From: JBBQLG01 sp964251665
GTDB taxonomy: Bacteria > Bacteroidota > Bacteroidia > Cytophagales > Spirosomataceae
Direction of reading: 5' to 3'
NCBI GenBank assembly: GCA_964251665.1
Contig: CAXUKO010000010.1
Span: forward strand, 193,962 to 257,961
Length of the DNA: 64,000 nucleotides
Shown here: piece after piece, positions 51,352-59,619 of the stretch
How positions within the stretch are numbered: the stretch's first letter is position 1
Layout of the letters: each line of letters begins with the position of its first letter
Position numbers and translations under genes: made by a program
The notes under the pieces: generated by a model
Told to the model about the DNA's origin: nothing
The model's database searches: none
The model's input: the letters and a program-made list of their open reading frames with translations, nothing else

Positions 51352-51798
51352 TTACTTAGGCAGGGCCGCAGTCATAGTCATTTCAACGCTGGCCCCGAAC
51401 ACTAATTTAGCCACACCTACCGTTGTGCGGGCGGGATAGCTACCCGCTTTAAAAAAGGTCTGGTAAACAGCGTTCATCTTGGGGAAATCGTCCATGTTGC
51501 TGAGGTAGACCGTAACCGTTACGACATTGTCTAACGAAACACCACCCGCGTCCAGAATGGCGTTGATGTTCTGAATTGTTTGGGCGGTTTCGGCTTCAAT
51601 GCCGCCCGGAACGAGCTTGCCGGTCTGCGGATTGGTGCCAACCTGCCCGGCTACGAATAAAAAGCCGTTGCTGACCACGCCGGGGCTAAATGGATACGCG
51701 GTCGGCGGGGTATTTTTAGGCTGAATAATCTGTTTCGTCTGGGCAATAACAGACACGCTGGTGCTCAGCACGAGCAGCAAAAGGAGCAGGTGTTTCAT
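51352..51798 (-). CDS. Exported RidA/YjgF-family protein
   Basis: A 148-residue protein with a Sec signal peptide (MKHLLLLLLVLSTSVSVIAQ) in front of a full RidA domain. Cytoplasmic RidA hydrolyses reactive enamines and imines made by PLP enzymes; the substrate-binding Arg is in SYPARTTVGVAKL. The core blocks GFLFVAGQVGTNPQTGKLVPGG and ETAQTIQNINAILDAGGVSLDNVVTVTVYL are complete. The signal peptide puts it outside the cytoplasm, which is unusual for the best-known members, so the function there is unclear. It is transcribed together with or after the alpha/beta hydrolase at 51820 (gap 21 bases). Confidence 0.92.
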   Translation of the reverse strand: MKHLLLLLLVLSTSVSVIAQTKQIIQPKNTPPTAYPFSPGVVSNGFLFVAGQVGTNPQTGKLVPGGIEAETAQTIQNINAILDAGGVSLDNVVTVTVYLSNMDDFPKMNAVYQTFFKAGSYPARTTVGVAKLVFGASVEMTMTAALPK

Positions 51799-51819
51799 TC
51801 GGGAATGGAGTAAATGGGG

Positions 51820-52737
51820 CTATTGTGCCAGGAAATTCCGCAGCGTCGTGTTGTACTCGTCTTTCGCGTTCAGGTACGGAAAATGCCCCTTGTGGTGAAA
51901 CGTGTGCACCTGCGCCGAAGTGTAGTACGCCTTTAACTGAGCGCGCAGGTCGGGCGTAATCAGCGGGTCGTTATCCGACTCGACAATCATCACCGGAACC
52001 GCCGTCTGTTTACCGTCGACGGGCTGGAACCGGTCGATCACACAGTGGTACCGGGCCAGAAACTGCGCCTTCGACATCCGGCCATAGGTGTTTTCGAGCA
52101 GTTGCGCCTTTGCCAGCGGATTATTCTCCGAAGCAGGCAGCACCTGAGCGTACAGATTTCCGCGCAGGCTGCTCATCACCGTCCACTCCGGCAGCCACGC
52201 GGCCACCGCTATTTTACCATCGTTTTTCTCCCTGTAGATCGGCGTCTGCGGGAAAGTATTGCCAAACACCGCCTTGCGTACCCGCTGGGGATACGTCGCC
52301 AGCAAGTACTGCGTCAGGTAGCCCCCCAGTGAACTGCCGACTACCACCGCGCTGTCCACATGCTCTTTATCGAGCAGGGCGATGATGCCTTTGCCCAGGG
52401 TCGGAAGGTTATCGACGGGCGGGTAAGTCACGCTGATGACCCGGTAGTCAGGACTGAATGCGTTCATTTGCTGCCACCAGAAATCGTAACCGCCGGTCAT
52501 GCCGTGCAGAAACAGAATCGTTTCCGGCCCTTTGCCCATTGCCAGGTACTGCCAGTCGTACCCCTGACTGCTGAGCGATGAAGTTGGTATCGCCCGAAAG
52601 GCGGCCAGGTCGTTTATGGGTTTTCGATCCGCTCCATCATACAGCTCAACGGCGTCTTTGTGAGGGGTTGGGTACAGGTAGACGGCTACGAGTAACAGCC
52701 CGAGGGAGGGCAGGAGCCAGCGTAACGTTTTTTTCAT
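51820..52737 (-). CDS. Membrane-anchored or secreted alpha/beta hydrolase
   Basis: A 305-residue alpha/beta hydrolase of the large fold-hydrolase group. It begins MKKTLRWLLPSLGLLLVAVYLY, a signal peptide or anchor. Key motifs are ETILFLHGMTGGYDFW (oxyanion), VVGSSLGGYLTQYLLATYPQRV (nucleophile Ser in GSSLGG), Asp in VMIVESDNDPLITPDL and His in HTFHHKGHFPYLN. The full triad suggests an active esterase or related enzyme. It ends 21 bases before the RidA gene, so the two probably share a transcript. Confidence 0.88.
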   Translation of the reverse strand: MKKTLRWLLPSLGLLLVAVYLYPTPHKDAVELYDGADRKPINDLAAFRAIPTSSLSSQGYDWQYLAMGKGPETILFLHGMTGGYDFWWQQMNAFSPDYRVISVTYPPVDNLPTLGKGIIALLDKEHVDSAVVVGSSLGGYLTQYLLATYPQRVRKAVFGNTFPQTPIYREKNDGKIAVAAWLPEWTVMSSLRGNLYAQVLPASENNPLAKAQLLENTYGRMSKAQFLARYHCVIDRFQPVDGKQTAVPVMIVESDNDPLITPDLRAQLKAYYTSAQVHTFHHKGHFPYLNAKDEYNTTLRNFLAQ

Positions 52738-52799
52738 GAATGGAGGAGGAGAGGGATTCTTAAAGTGAAGCTTAGGATTTAGGCCTACAGTCGGCAGTA

Positions 52800-52877
52800 T
52801 TTTTTGTCATCCTGACGATAGGAAGGATCTTAGCGATTTGGTAACCAAGATCCTTCCTCCGTCAGGATGACAAAAAA
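52800..52877. repeat. REP-like palindrome (TGTCATCCTGAC family)
   Basis: Arms 52800-52831 and 52847-52877 pair almost completely, containing TTTTTTGTCATCCTGAC and AGGAAGGATCTT. From memory, the core TGTCATCCTGA...AAGGATC is a widely dispersed intergenic palindrome in Bacteroidota. It also serves as a possible terminator between the minus-strand hydrolase and M16 genes. Confidence 0.75.
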
Positions 52878-52925
52878 CGGGATGACAGAAAAATACCGAC
52901 AAACAGTGGCAGAGCAGCCAGTCGA

Positions 52926-54323
52926 TTATTTCTTGCCCGTCGATACTTTGGCGGCTGGCTTATAGGGTTGCAGTTGGGTAGCTGTAACCGACGGGTCGCC
53001 CACCACGATCAGCGTCATGTCGTCGGGGTTGATGTATTTCTGAGTTGTCTGCTGTACCTTTTCGGGCGTGACGGCCATCACGTTTTTGACGTAGTTCGTC
53101 AGGTAACTCTCATCCAACCCGTGCAGGTCGATGAAGGAAAGCTGGTTGATAAGGCCGTTCGGATTTGAGTTGCGAAGCACAAAAATCCCCGCTTCATAGT
53201 TCTGAATGCCGGTCAGTTCATCTTTCGTTGGCGCCGTGTTGCGGAGTTGCGTTACCTCCTTGAGAATCTCATTCACCGACGCACCGGTATGCTCCGTGGT
53301 GACGTCGGCCCGTTCGGTCCAGGTAGCCCCGCGATAGTAGCTGTTGATCGAACTGTAGGGCGAATACGTGTAGCCCTTGTTTTCGCGGATGTTGGTCGTA
53401 ATCCGCGACCCGAACGAGCCGCCCAGCAGCGAATTCGTTACGAGCAGGGGCACATAGTCCGGCTGCGACGGATCAATAACCGGCAGACCAACAATGAGCG
53501 TGGACTGGGGCGCCCCGGGCCGGTCGATGGTGGCTACGCCTTTGCTGGTGGCGGGTTTAGCTTCGGGGATACTGAGCACGGGGCCTTTCTTCCAACTGCC
53601 CAGCGATGTCTGAATCGCCTGCTGAACGGCATCTTTGTCAAACTTGCCCGCAACGTATACCTGTGTCCGTTGGGCACCAAACTGCGCATCGTAGAAACCA
53701 CGCACTTTGGCCAGATCATAGCTGGTGAGCAGTTCTTCCGTCGGATAAATCCGTCCGTAGGGCTGATCGGGGTACATCAGGGCCGCGAACTTTTCGTTCG
53801 CCTGCGATTGCGGCCGGGATTTGTCAACGGTCAGATCACGTTTGAGGTTGGCTTTCAGGCGTTCCAGTTCCGAGGCCGGTAGCTTCGGATTGGTCAGGAC
53901 ATCGGCCAGCAGCGTCACCAGGTTTGGTGCGAACTCCGACAGCACCGAACCCGAAATAACCATCCCGCTGAAGTTGGAATAGATCGACAGCGACCCACCC
54001 ATCCGGGCCACTTCCTCCGACAGGGCCTGTGCTGTGCGCGAGGTGGTTCCTTCCTGCATGAGTTGCGACAGCAGGTCGGAAAGCCACATTTCGTTGTCTT
54101 TTTCGTGCATATTCCCCGTTCGGACAATGATGCTGACCGTCACTTTGGGCACGGTGCCATAAGGAATCAGCGAAGCCTTCAGGCCATTGTCCAGCGTGAT
54201 GAGCTGCCGCCGGGGCAGGGTGAAATCTTTAGGGGTGCCGCCGGGTGGTGGCGTTTGTTTCTGAGCCAGCAGCGTTGTTGTGGCGAGCAGCAGGCCGGTA
54301 AGGAGCGTGAGGAGACGGTTCAT
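52926..54323 (-). CDS. M16-family peptidase subunit without the zinc motif
   Basis: A 465-residue secreted protein of the insulinase/mitochondrial-processing-peptidase family, with a signal peptide (LLTGLLLATTTLLAQ). The position of the usual zinc motif HxxEH reads SDLLSQL (about residues 82-88), so it lacks catalytic ligands. This is typical of the second, non-catalytic partner in bacterial M16 pairs. The domains with VAGKFDKDAVQQAIQTSLGSWKKG and SRITTNIRENKGYTYSPYSS are intact. It follows the active M16 gene by 3 bases and should form a heterodimer with it. Confidence 0.9.
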   Translation of the reverse strand: MNRLLTLLTGLLLATTTLLAQKQTPPPGGTPKDFTLPRRQLITLDNGLKASLIPYGTVPKVTVSIIVRTGNMHEKDNEMWLSDLLSQLMQEGTTSRTAQALSEEVARMGGSLSIYSNFSGMVISGSVLSEFAPNLVTLLADVLTNPKLPASELERLKANLKRDLTVDKSRPQSQANEKFAALMYPDQPYGRIYPTEELLTSYDLAKVRGFYDAQFGAQRTQVYVAGKFDKDAVQQAIQTSLGSWKKGPVLSIPEAKPATSKGVATIDRPGAPQSTLIVGLPVIDPSQPDYVPLLVTNSLLGGSFGSRITTNIRENKGYTYSPYSSINSYYRGATWTERADVTTEHTGASVNEILKEVTQLRNTAPTKDELTGIQNYEAGIFVLRNSNPNGLINQLSFIDLHGLDESYLTNYVKNVMAVTPEKVQQTTQKYINPDDMTLIVVGDPSVTATQLQPYKPAAKVSTGKK

Positions 54324-54326
54324 GGG

Positions 54327-55760
54327 TTAGTTGGCTTTCTTAACGGGTTCGACAAACAGGAGCGTGCGGTTGGTGGGCCGCAGGTAATCGCGGACCGTTT
54401 TCTGAATAATAGCCGGGGTTACCTTGCGAAACTCATCTTCGAGGGTGTTGATGCGGTCGGGCTTGTTGTCGAACAGGGCCAGCGAAGCCAGCATATCCGC
54501 CCGGCCAAAACCCGAGCTTACCGCGTCGTATAGGGATGACCGTAACTTCACCCGGGCGAGGTCTAACTGCGACTGGGTGACGCCATTTTTGTCAATATCG
54601 GCAATCACATTGTCCAGCGTCTGTATCACCGAATCGGCGGGAACAGCACTGTCATGAATCAGATCGCCCATCCAGAGCATCGGACCTTTGTAGTTGAACA
54701 TATTGCCGAGGTAGTTGATGCCGCCCGATACTGTGCTGGTGTACCCTTTTTTCTGCACCAGCGCCTGATACAGTTTGCTGTCATTACCCTGCAACAGCAG
54801 CTGATCGAGGAGGCCCATCGCGAAATACTCGGGGGTGTTGCGTTCGGGCATTTGGTAGCCAAAGGCCAGCGCGGGTTTGTTAGCCAGTGAATCCTTTTTG
54901 GTTGCCCGCTTTTCTTTTACCTGACGCGGCTCCGAAATATCGGGCTGCACCGGTAGTTTTGCCGACGGAATGCCCGCGAAATACTTCTCGACGAAGCTTT
55001 TGGCCTGCGCCGGATCAAAATCGCCCACAACGGCCAGCACGGCGTTGTTGGGGGCGTAGTACGTCTTGAAGAAGTTTTTTACATCGTCGAGTTTGGCCGC
55101 GTCGAGGTCTTTCAGGTCGCCGTAAAAGTTGTGCGCGTTGTACCAGTTTGTATTTGCATATTGCGGCATGTCGAGCCACGGAAACCCGCCGTATGGCTGG
55201 TTGAGCACGTTGACCCGCACTTCACTTTTTACCACGCCCTGCTGGTTGGTGAGGTTGTCCTGCGTGATGGCTAATCCCCGCATCCGGTCAGCTTCGGCCC
55301 AGAGTGCCGTTTCGAGTTTATGAGCGGGCAGGGTCTCGAAGTAGTTGGTGTAGTCGAAGCGCGTCGAGCCGTTCAGGATGCCGCCATTCTTCTGTACCAG
55401 CTGGATAAATTCCATCTTGCCGAGGTTCTGCGACCCCTGAAACATCATGTGCTCGAAGAGGTGGGCAAACCCGGTGCGGTCTTTCGGCTCAATCCGGAAG
55501 CCGATGTTGTAATACACCGCTGTAGTAACGGTAGGGCTGGTTTTATCCTGAGATAAGACCACCCGCAGGCCATTAGGGAGCTTGTAATACTGCACCGGAA
55601 CGGTAAACGTTTCGACATTCGTCGGGGTGGCCGGAGCCGTTGATTTTGGTTTGGGCTGGGCCTGAAGCAGGGGCGTTGCCAGCAGGGCGAGCAACCCCAG
55701 TAAGCCACTGGTAAGGGGACGGTAATGGCGTCTGAAATCGATTGAAAAAGCAGTTCGCAT
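54327..55760 (-). CDS. Active M16-family zinc protease
   Basis: A 477-residue secreted metalloprotease. The signal peptide includes GLLGLLALLATPLLQAQ. The inverted zinc motif is H100-L-F-E103-H104 (FAHLFEHMMFQGS), followed by the distal Glu in the LETALWAEADRM helix. Both M16 halves are present. It pairs with the inactive subunit encoded immediately downstream (3-base gap). Such periplasmic pairs degrade peptides and small proteins. The first codon, MRTAFSIDFRRHYRPLTSG, gives a positively charged n-region. Confidence 0.92.
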   Translation of the reverse strand: MRTAFSIDFRRHYRPLTSGLLGLLALLATPLLQAQPKPKSTAPATPTNVETFTVPVQYYKLPNGLRVVLSQDKTSPTVTTAVYYNIGFRIEPKDRTGFAHLFEHMMFQGSQNLGKMEFIQLVQKNGGILNGSTRFDYTNYFETLPAHKLETALWAEADRMRGLAITQDNLTNQQGVVKSEVRVNVLNQPYGGFPWLDMPQYANTNWYNAHNFYGDLKDLDAAKLDDVKNFFKTYYAPNNAVLAVVGDFDPAQAKSFVEKYFAGIPSAKLPVQPDISEPRQVKEKRATKKDSLANKPALAFGYQMPERNTPEYFAMGLLDQLLLQGNDSKLYQALVQKKGYTSTVSGGINYLGNMFNYKGPMLWMGDLIHDSAVPADSVIQTLDNVIADIDKNGVTQSQLDLARVKLRSSLYDAVSSGFGRADMLASLALFDNKPDRINTLEDEFRKVTPAIIQKTVRDYLRPTNRTLLFVEPVKKAN

Positions 55761-55842
55761 AGAAGAGGGGTTAGTGAACGACTTAAAGATACTAACCGGA
55801 ACCGCTATGTTGCACTGTCATGTCTTTTTTAAAGAGGACCAT

Positions 55843-55884
55843 AACCAACGGGCGACCGGTAGCGATACCGGTCGCCCGTTGGTT
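55843..55884 (-). terminator. 19-bp perfect hairpin with GCGA loop
   Basis: Arms 55843-55861 and 55866-55884 (core AACCAACGGGCGACCGGT) are perfectly complementary, enclosing a GCGA tetraloop. It lies 19 bases after the minus-strand stop of the SMP-30-like gene and before the M16 gene. Confidence 0.85.
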
Positions 55885-55903
55885 CCGTGCGCTGTTGCCC
55901 CAC

Positions 55904-56953
55904 CTATTGACCCAGCACGGAAATCGTATGAGGTGCGTCGGATTTGGAGTTGATGGTCCCCAGTTGCGGAACATCGTAGTTGGAAATGTACAGCTTACTG
56001 TTGCGCAGCAGCACTTCGGCGGGTTCGTCCAATCGGCCGTCGGCCCCATCTGTATCGCCGTTCTGACTCAGCACCCGTTGCTCCCCGGCGGGTGATACTA
56101 CCCGAATGGCGTTATTTTTAGCATCGCAGAGGTAAATCGTGTTCGTAGCCCGGTTAATGACCAGCCCATCAATGCAGGGTAGTTGCGCAAAGGCGGTTTT
56201 GGACGCTAAACTACCGTCGGCGTTTAAGGTGAGTTTATACAGCGTGCCATCGCCAAACACCCCCGTAAACAGATTACCCTGACTGTCGTAGTCGATACCG
56301 TCTACACCGAGATCGTCGCCGGTCAGAGCGGTATTGGTCGTCAACGTCGCCAGAATGTGCGGGTCCGAAAAGCCGGGTTGCAGCGCGACAGAGCCGGTAT
56401 TCAGTTCATCGAGCGTAAATTTAAACACGGCACTGTCGTTGGGTCGGTCGGGCGTATCCCACTGACTGTCAGTTACGTACAGCGTATTGCCCTTCCAGAC
56501 CAGGCCGTTCGAGAGCCGGAACCCCGTCACAACGGCGTCGATGCCATCGGCCTTGCCGTTCACGACCCGGATGCGCATCAGCCGTGACTTGTAATTGGGG
56601 TTGTTGTTGAACTGATTGTCGCAGTAGTACACGTTGCCATCCGGCCCGTACGCAATGTCGAAAGGCGCGGCTTTACCCGTTTCAGGATTAACCGGTGGCG
56701 TCGCAAAGATGGCGTATCCCTGATCGGTCAGGCGCAGAATCTGGGCCGGATACGCCGGATTACCGGCATTATTGACCGATAACAGCATGGAATTATCGGG
56801 AGCCAGCGCCAGCCCGTCGGGCGTGTTGAACTCCTCGGGGAAATTGTACGCGATCTGCGGCATCAAATTCTGGTTCTGCGCCGGAAAATCGCGCTCATCG
56901 GCACAACTCAGCAGCAAGCTGCTGCCAAGGCATAGAGCAATCACTTTGTTCAT
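55904..56953 (-). CDS. SMP-30/NHL-like beta-propeller lipoprotein
   Basis: A 349-residue lipoprotein. The start at 56953 is MNKVIALCLGSSLLLSC with Cys17 as lipidation site; 68 further upstream in-frame codons are not used. The mature protein has repeated blades of the gluconolactonase/NHL type: PDGLALAPDNSMLLSVNN, PFDIAYGPDGNVYYCDNQ, LSNGLVWKGNTLYVTDS, GVDGIDYDSQGNLFTGV, CIDGLVINRATNTIYLCDAKNNAI. Metal or ligand residues of an active lactonase are not certain. It sits in an outer-surface or periplasmic position and stands alone. Confidence 0.85.
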   Translation of the reverse strand: MNKVIALCLGSSLLLSCADERDFPAQNQNLMPQIAYNFPEEFNTPDGLALAPDNSMLLSVNNAGNPAYPAQILRLTDQGYAIFATPPVNPETGKAAPFDIAYGPDGNVYYCDNQFNNNPNYKSRLMRIRVVNGKADGIDAVVTGFRLSNGLVWKGNTLYVTDSQWDTPDRPNDSAVFKFTLDELNTGSVALQPGFSDPHILATLTTNTALTGDDLGVDGIDYDSQGNLFTGVFGDGTLYKLTLNADGSLASKTAFAQLPCIDGLVINRATNTIYLCDAKNNAIRVVSPAGEQRVLSQNGDTDGADGRLDEPAEVLLRNSKLYISNYDVPQLGTINSKSDAPHTISVLGQ

Positions 56954-57169
56954 AACGTGTTGATTAGGATATTGACCCAGTTTTTTCGAAAAACGGGTTC
57001 TTTTTACCGGTTGTTTTATAAACCTATTGACGTGGTAGGTTATCGACGGGCAAAAATCCAGGCGCAGGCACCAAAAGATAGCCGCAGCCGCTAACAGAAA
57101 AACCAAAACGGGGGTTACATAGGCAGCATAGTGAATGCTAACCCGTTTCATCCTCAAGTCAACGCAACA

Positions 57170-57661
57170 ATGTCTTTCTATTCAGCCCGACCCGAAGATT
57201 TGTTTTTCGATGCCGCCCGTAAAGGCGATGTCCCTTACCTAACCCAACTCATCGACGCTACTATCGACGTCAACACACGGGATGGTAAAGGCTTTACGGC
57301 GTTGATTATTGCTGCCTATGATGGACAGATCGAAGCCGCTAAAACCCTGCTGGCGGCCCATGCCGACGTAAACGCCCAGGATGTGAGCGGTAATACGGCC
57401 CTGATGGGCGTCTGTTTCAAAGGGTACGTGGAGGTCGCCCGGCTGCTGATCGAACATGGGGCTGACATGAATCTGCAAAACGGCAACGGCGGCACGGCGC
57501 TGATGTTCGCTACGCTCTTCGGCCGCAACCAGTTGGTAAAACTGCTGCTTGAGCAGGGAGCCGACACTACCATCCGCGACGTTCGGGGCTTGACCGCCTA
57601 TGATCTGGCCATTCAGCAGGGCAACGGAGAAGCCCTCGCGCTGTTCGGAGTAGGTCAGTAA
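57170..57661 (+). CDS. Ankyrin repeat protein
   Basis: A 163-residue protein starting at MSFYSARPEDLFFDAARKGD; a GTG start 13 codons upstream is not favoured. It has about four ankyrin repeats: DAARKGDVPYLTQLIDATIDVNTRDGKGFTALIIAAYDG, then two more ending in ADVNAQDVSGNTALMGVCF and ADMNLQNGNGGTALMFATLF, and a final ADTTIRDVRGLTAYDLA. It has no signal peptide. The convergent neighbour is a catalase, and in Pseudomonas and Campylobacter ankyrin proteins are needed for full catalase activity, so a role in catalase function is plausible but only inferred. Confidence 0.9.
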   Translation: MSFYSARPEDLFFDAARKGDVPYLTQLIDATIDVNTRDGKGFTALIIAAYDGQIEAAKTLLAAHADVNAQDVSGNTALMGVCFKGYVEVARLLIEHGADMNLQNGNGGTALMFATLFGRNQLVKLLLEQGADTTIRDVRGLTAYDLAIQQGNGEALALFGVGQ

Positions 57662-57752
57662 GTTAGTAAGTCGGTAAGTTAATAAGTCGGTAAGTCAGTA
57701 AGTGCTTCGCTCTGGAATACTTACTGACTTGACGACTTACTAACTTACTGAC
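57654..57752. repeat. Nested palindrome of TAAGT(C/T) units
   Basis: Outer arms 57654-57673 and 57733-57752 are a perfect 20-bp inverted repeat; inner arms 57692-57703 and 57719-57730 are a perfect 12-bp inverted repeat with a 15-base loop. Both are built from short tandem units of GTAAGT(C/T). The left outer arm includes the ankyrin stop codon. It should act as terminator for the ankyrin and catalase genes. Confidence 0.85.
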
Positions 57753-57759
57753 TCACAAG

Positions 57760-59427
57760 TCAATAAGGTTGAGCCTCATGGCTCTGCTCTTCGGCCTGGC
57801 GCACGGCTTCGTCGGCGGCTGTGCGGTTGACCGGAATGCCAGTCTGATGACCGTTGCTGCCCGATTGCTGCAAGCCTTCGCGCACCCGCCGACCGTAGTC
57901 CTCGTCGCACTGCGTGAACAACTCGACCATCCGGTCCTGAATGTGTTTGGCTACTGGCTTCAGGGTGCTCACCAGATTACTGATCAGATCGTCGCGCTCC
58001 CAGTCGTCAAACGACCGGTACCGCTCGCCCGCCTGTTTAAAGTTATTGGTTCGCTCGATCTTCTGCCGCACCAGATTTCCCTGAATGTAGGGCGTGTGAT
58101 CGGGTCCCGACTTGGGGGCTTCGTGCAGACCACCCAGCGTGGAAGGCTCGTAGTTTACGTGCAGATTCTGACCCGGTGCCGAATCGACATGATACGCCAT
58201 CTGCCCGTCGCGCTGATTGGTAGCTACGTGTTTTTTAGGTGCGTTGATCGGCAGTTGCAGGTAATTGGTGCCAACGCGGTACCGCTGCGTGTCCGAATAC
58301 GAAAACGTCCGGCCCTGCAGCATTTTATCGTCCGAGAAATCGAGTCCGTCTACCAGTACCCCCGTTCCAAAAGCCGCCTGTTCCACTTCGGCGAAGTAAT
58401 TTTCGGGGTTTTTGTTCAGCGTCATCTTACCCACCGGCAGGAACGGAAACTGATCGGTTGGCCAGAGTTTGGTATCATCCAGCGGATCGAAATCCAGTTC
58501 GGGATGCTCATCGTCGCTCATGATCTGCACATTCAGCTCCCACTGCGGGAAATCACCCCGCTCGATGGCATCGTACAAATCCTGCGTAGCGTGGTTGAAG
58601 TTCTTGGCCTGAATCTGCTCCGCTTCGCCCTGCGTCAGGTTTTTAATGCCCTGCAACGGCTCCCAGTGGTATTTCACCAGCACCGCGTCGCCCTGTTGAT
58701 TCACCCATTTGTAGGTGTTCACGCCCGACCCCTGCATTTGGCGGTAGTTAGCCGGAATGCCCCAGGGCGAGAACAGGAACGTAATCATGTGCATGGCTTC
58801 GGGCGTACTACTGATGAAATCGAAAATACGCTGACCGTCCTGCCGGTTCGTAATCGGGTCAGGTTTGAAGGCGTGTACCAGATCGGGGAACTTCATGGCA
58901 TCGCGGATGAAGAACACCTTCAGGTTATTACCCACCAGATCCCAGTTACCATCTTCGGTGTAAAACTTGGTCGCAAATCCACGCGGGTCGCGGAGTGTTT
59001 CGGGCGAGTGACCACCGTGAATCACCGACGAAAACCGGACGAACATGGGCGTTTGCTTACCCTTCTGGTTGAAGAGTTTCGCCCGGGTATATTTCGCAAT
59101 GGGTTCGTCGCCCACCGTGCCATACGCTTCAAAAACGCCATGGGCCCCGGCACCCCGGGCATGAACGACGCGTTCGGGAATCCGTTCGCGGTCGAAATGG
59201 CTGATTTTTTCCAGGAACGGGTAGTTTTCCAGGGTGGTTGGCCCCCGGCTGCCCACGGTACGAACACTCTGGTTATCAAGCACCGGATGGCCCTGTCGGG
59301 TAGTTAACGTCTGGTCCACCGGCTGATCCTGCGGCTGTAGACCGGTAGCCCCAAATTTAGCCTGTTCGGGTACACCGTTCGTGCCTTCGGAAGCGGGCTG
59401 ACCGTTGCCATTTTGGTTATTCTCCAT
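57760..59427 (-). CDS. Monofunctional heme catalase
   Basis: A 555-residue catalase. The catalytic His is in ERIPERVVHARGAGAHG, the conserved heme-pocket Asn in DGNWDLVGNNLKVFFIRDA, and the proximal heme Tyr in TFSYSDTQRYRVGTNYLQLP. The SPETLRDPRGFATKFYTEDG block is also diagnostic. It has no signal peptide, and the N-terminal 30 residues are Asn/Gln-rich. It converts hydrogen peroxide to water and oxygen. Length fits the small- or medium-subunit catalase group, not the 750-residue KatE type. It converges with an ankyrin gene, as often seen for catalases. Confidence 0.95.
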   Translation of the reverse strand: MENNQNGNGQPASEGTNGVPEQAKFGATGLQPQDQPVDQTLTTRQGHPVLDNQSVRTVGSRGPTTLENYPFLEKISHFDRERIPERVVHARGAGAHGVFEAYGTVGDEPIAKYTRAKLFNQKGKQTPMFVRFSSVIHGGHSPETLRDPRGFATKFYTEDGNWDLVGNNLKVFFIRDAMKFPDLVHAFKPDPITNRQDGQRIFDFISSTPEAMHMITFLFSPWGIPANYRQMQGSGVNTYKWVNQQGDAVLVKYHWEPLQGIKNLTQGEAEQIQAKNFNHATQDLYDAIERGDFPQWELNVQIMSDDEHPELDFDPLDDTKLWPTDQFPFLPVGKMTLNKNPENYFAEVEQAAFGTGVLVDGLDFSDDKMLQGRTFSYSDTQRYRVGTNYLQLPINAPKKHVATNQRDGQMAYHVDSAPGQNLHVNYEPSTLGGLHEAPKSGPDHTPYIQGNLVRQKIERTNNFKQAGERYRSFDDWERDDLISNLVSTLKPVAKHIQDRMVELFTQCDEDYGRRVREGLQQSGSNGHQTGIPVNRTAADEAVRQAEEQSHEAQPY

Positions 59428-59619
59428 AATGTTGATAGATTAAGATTCCGTCAAATTAACCGCCCAATGCCCGAATGGTTTGCGGAACGGGCGGGAAAAA
59501 TTGGGGTTGTGCGAGAAGAAATCCGTGTGTTCGCTGTAGTTTGCAATGCACCCGAAATGACTGCGCCGGGCGGGATTCCGTCCGTTTGTATTCACCCACC
59601 AAAACCCTGAAATACACCA

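Noticed and set aside
57654..57752. CRISPR-like array of short repeats
   Set aside because: The TAAGT units are only 7-9 bases without constant spacers; the region is a palindrome built from short units, not a CRISPR.
57769..59307. 512-codon plus-strand frame opposite the catalase
   Set aside because: The minus-strand frame holds all catalase catalytic motifs; the plus-strand frame is its shadow.
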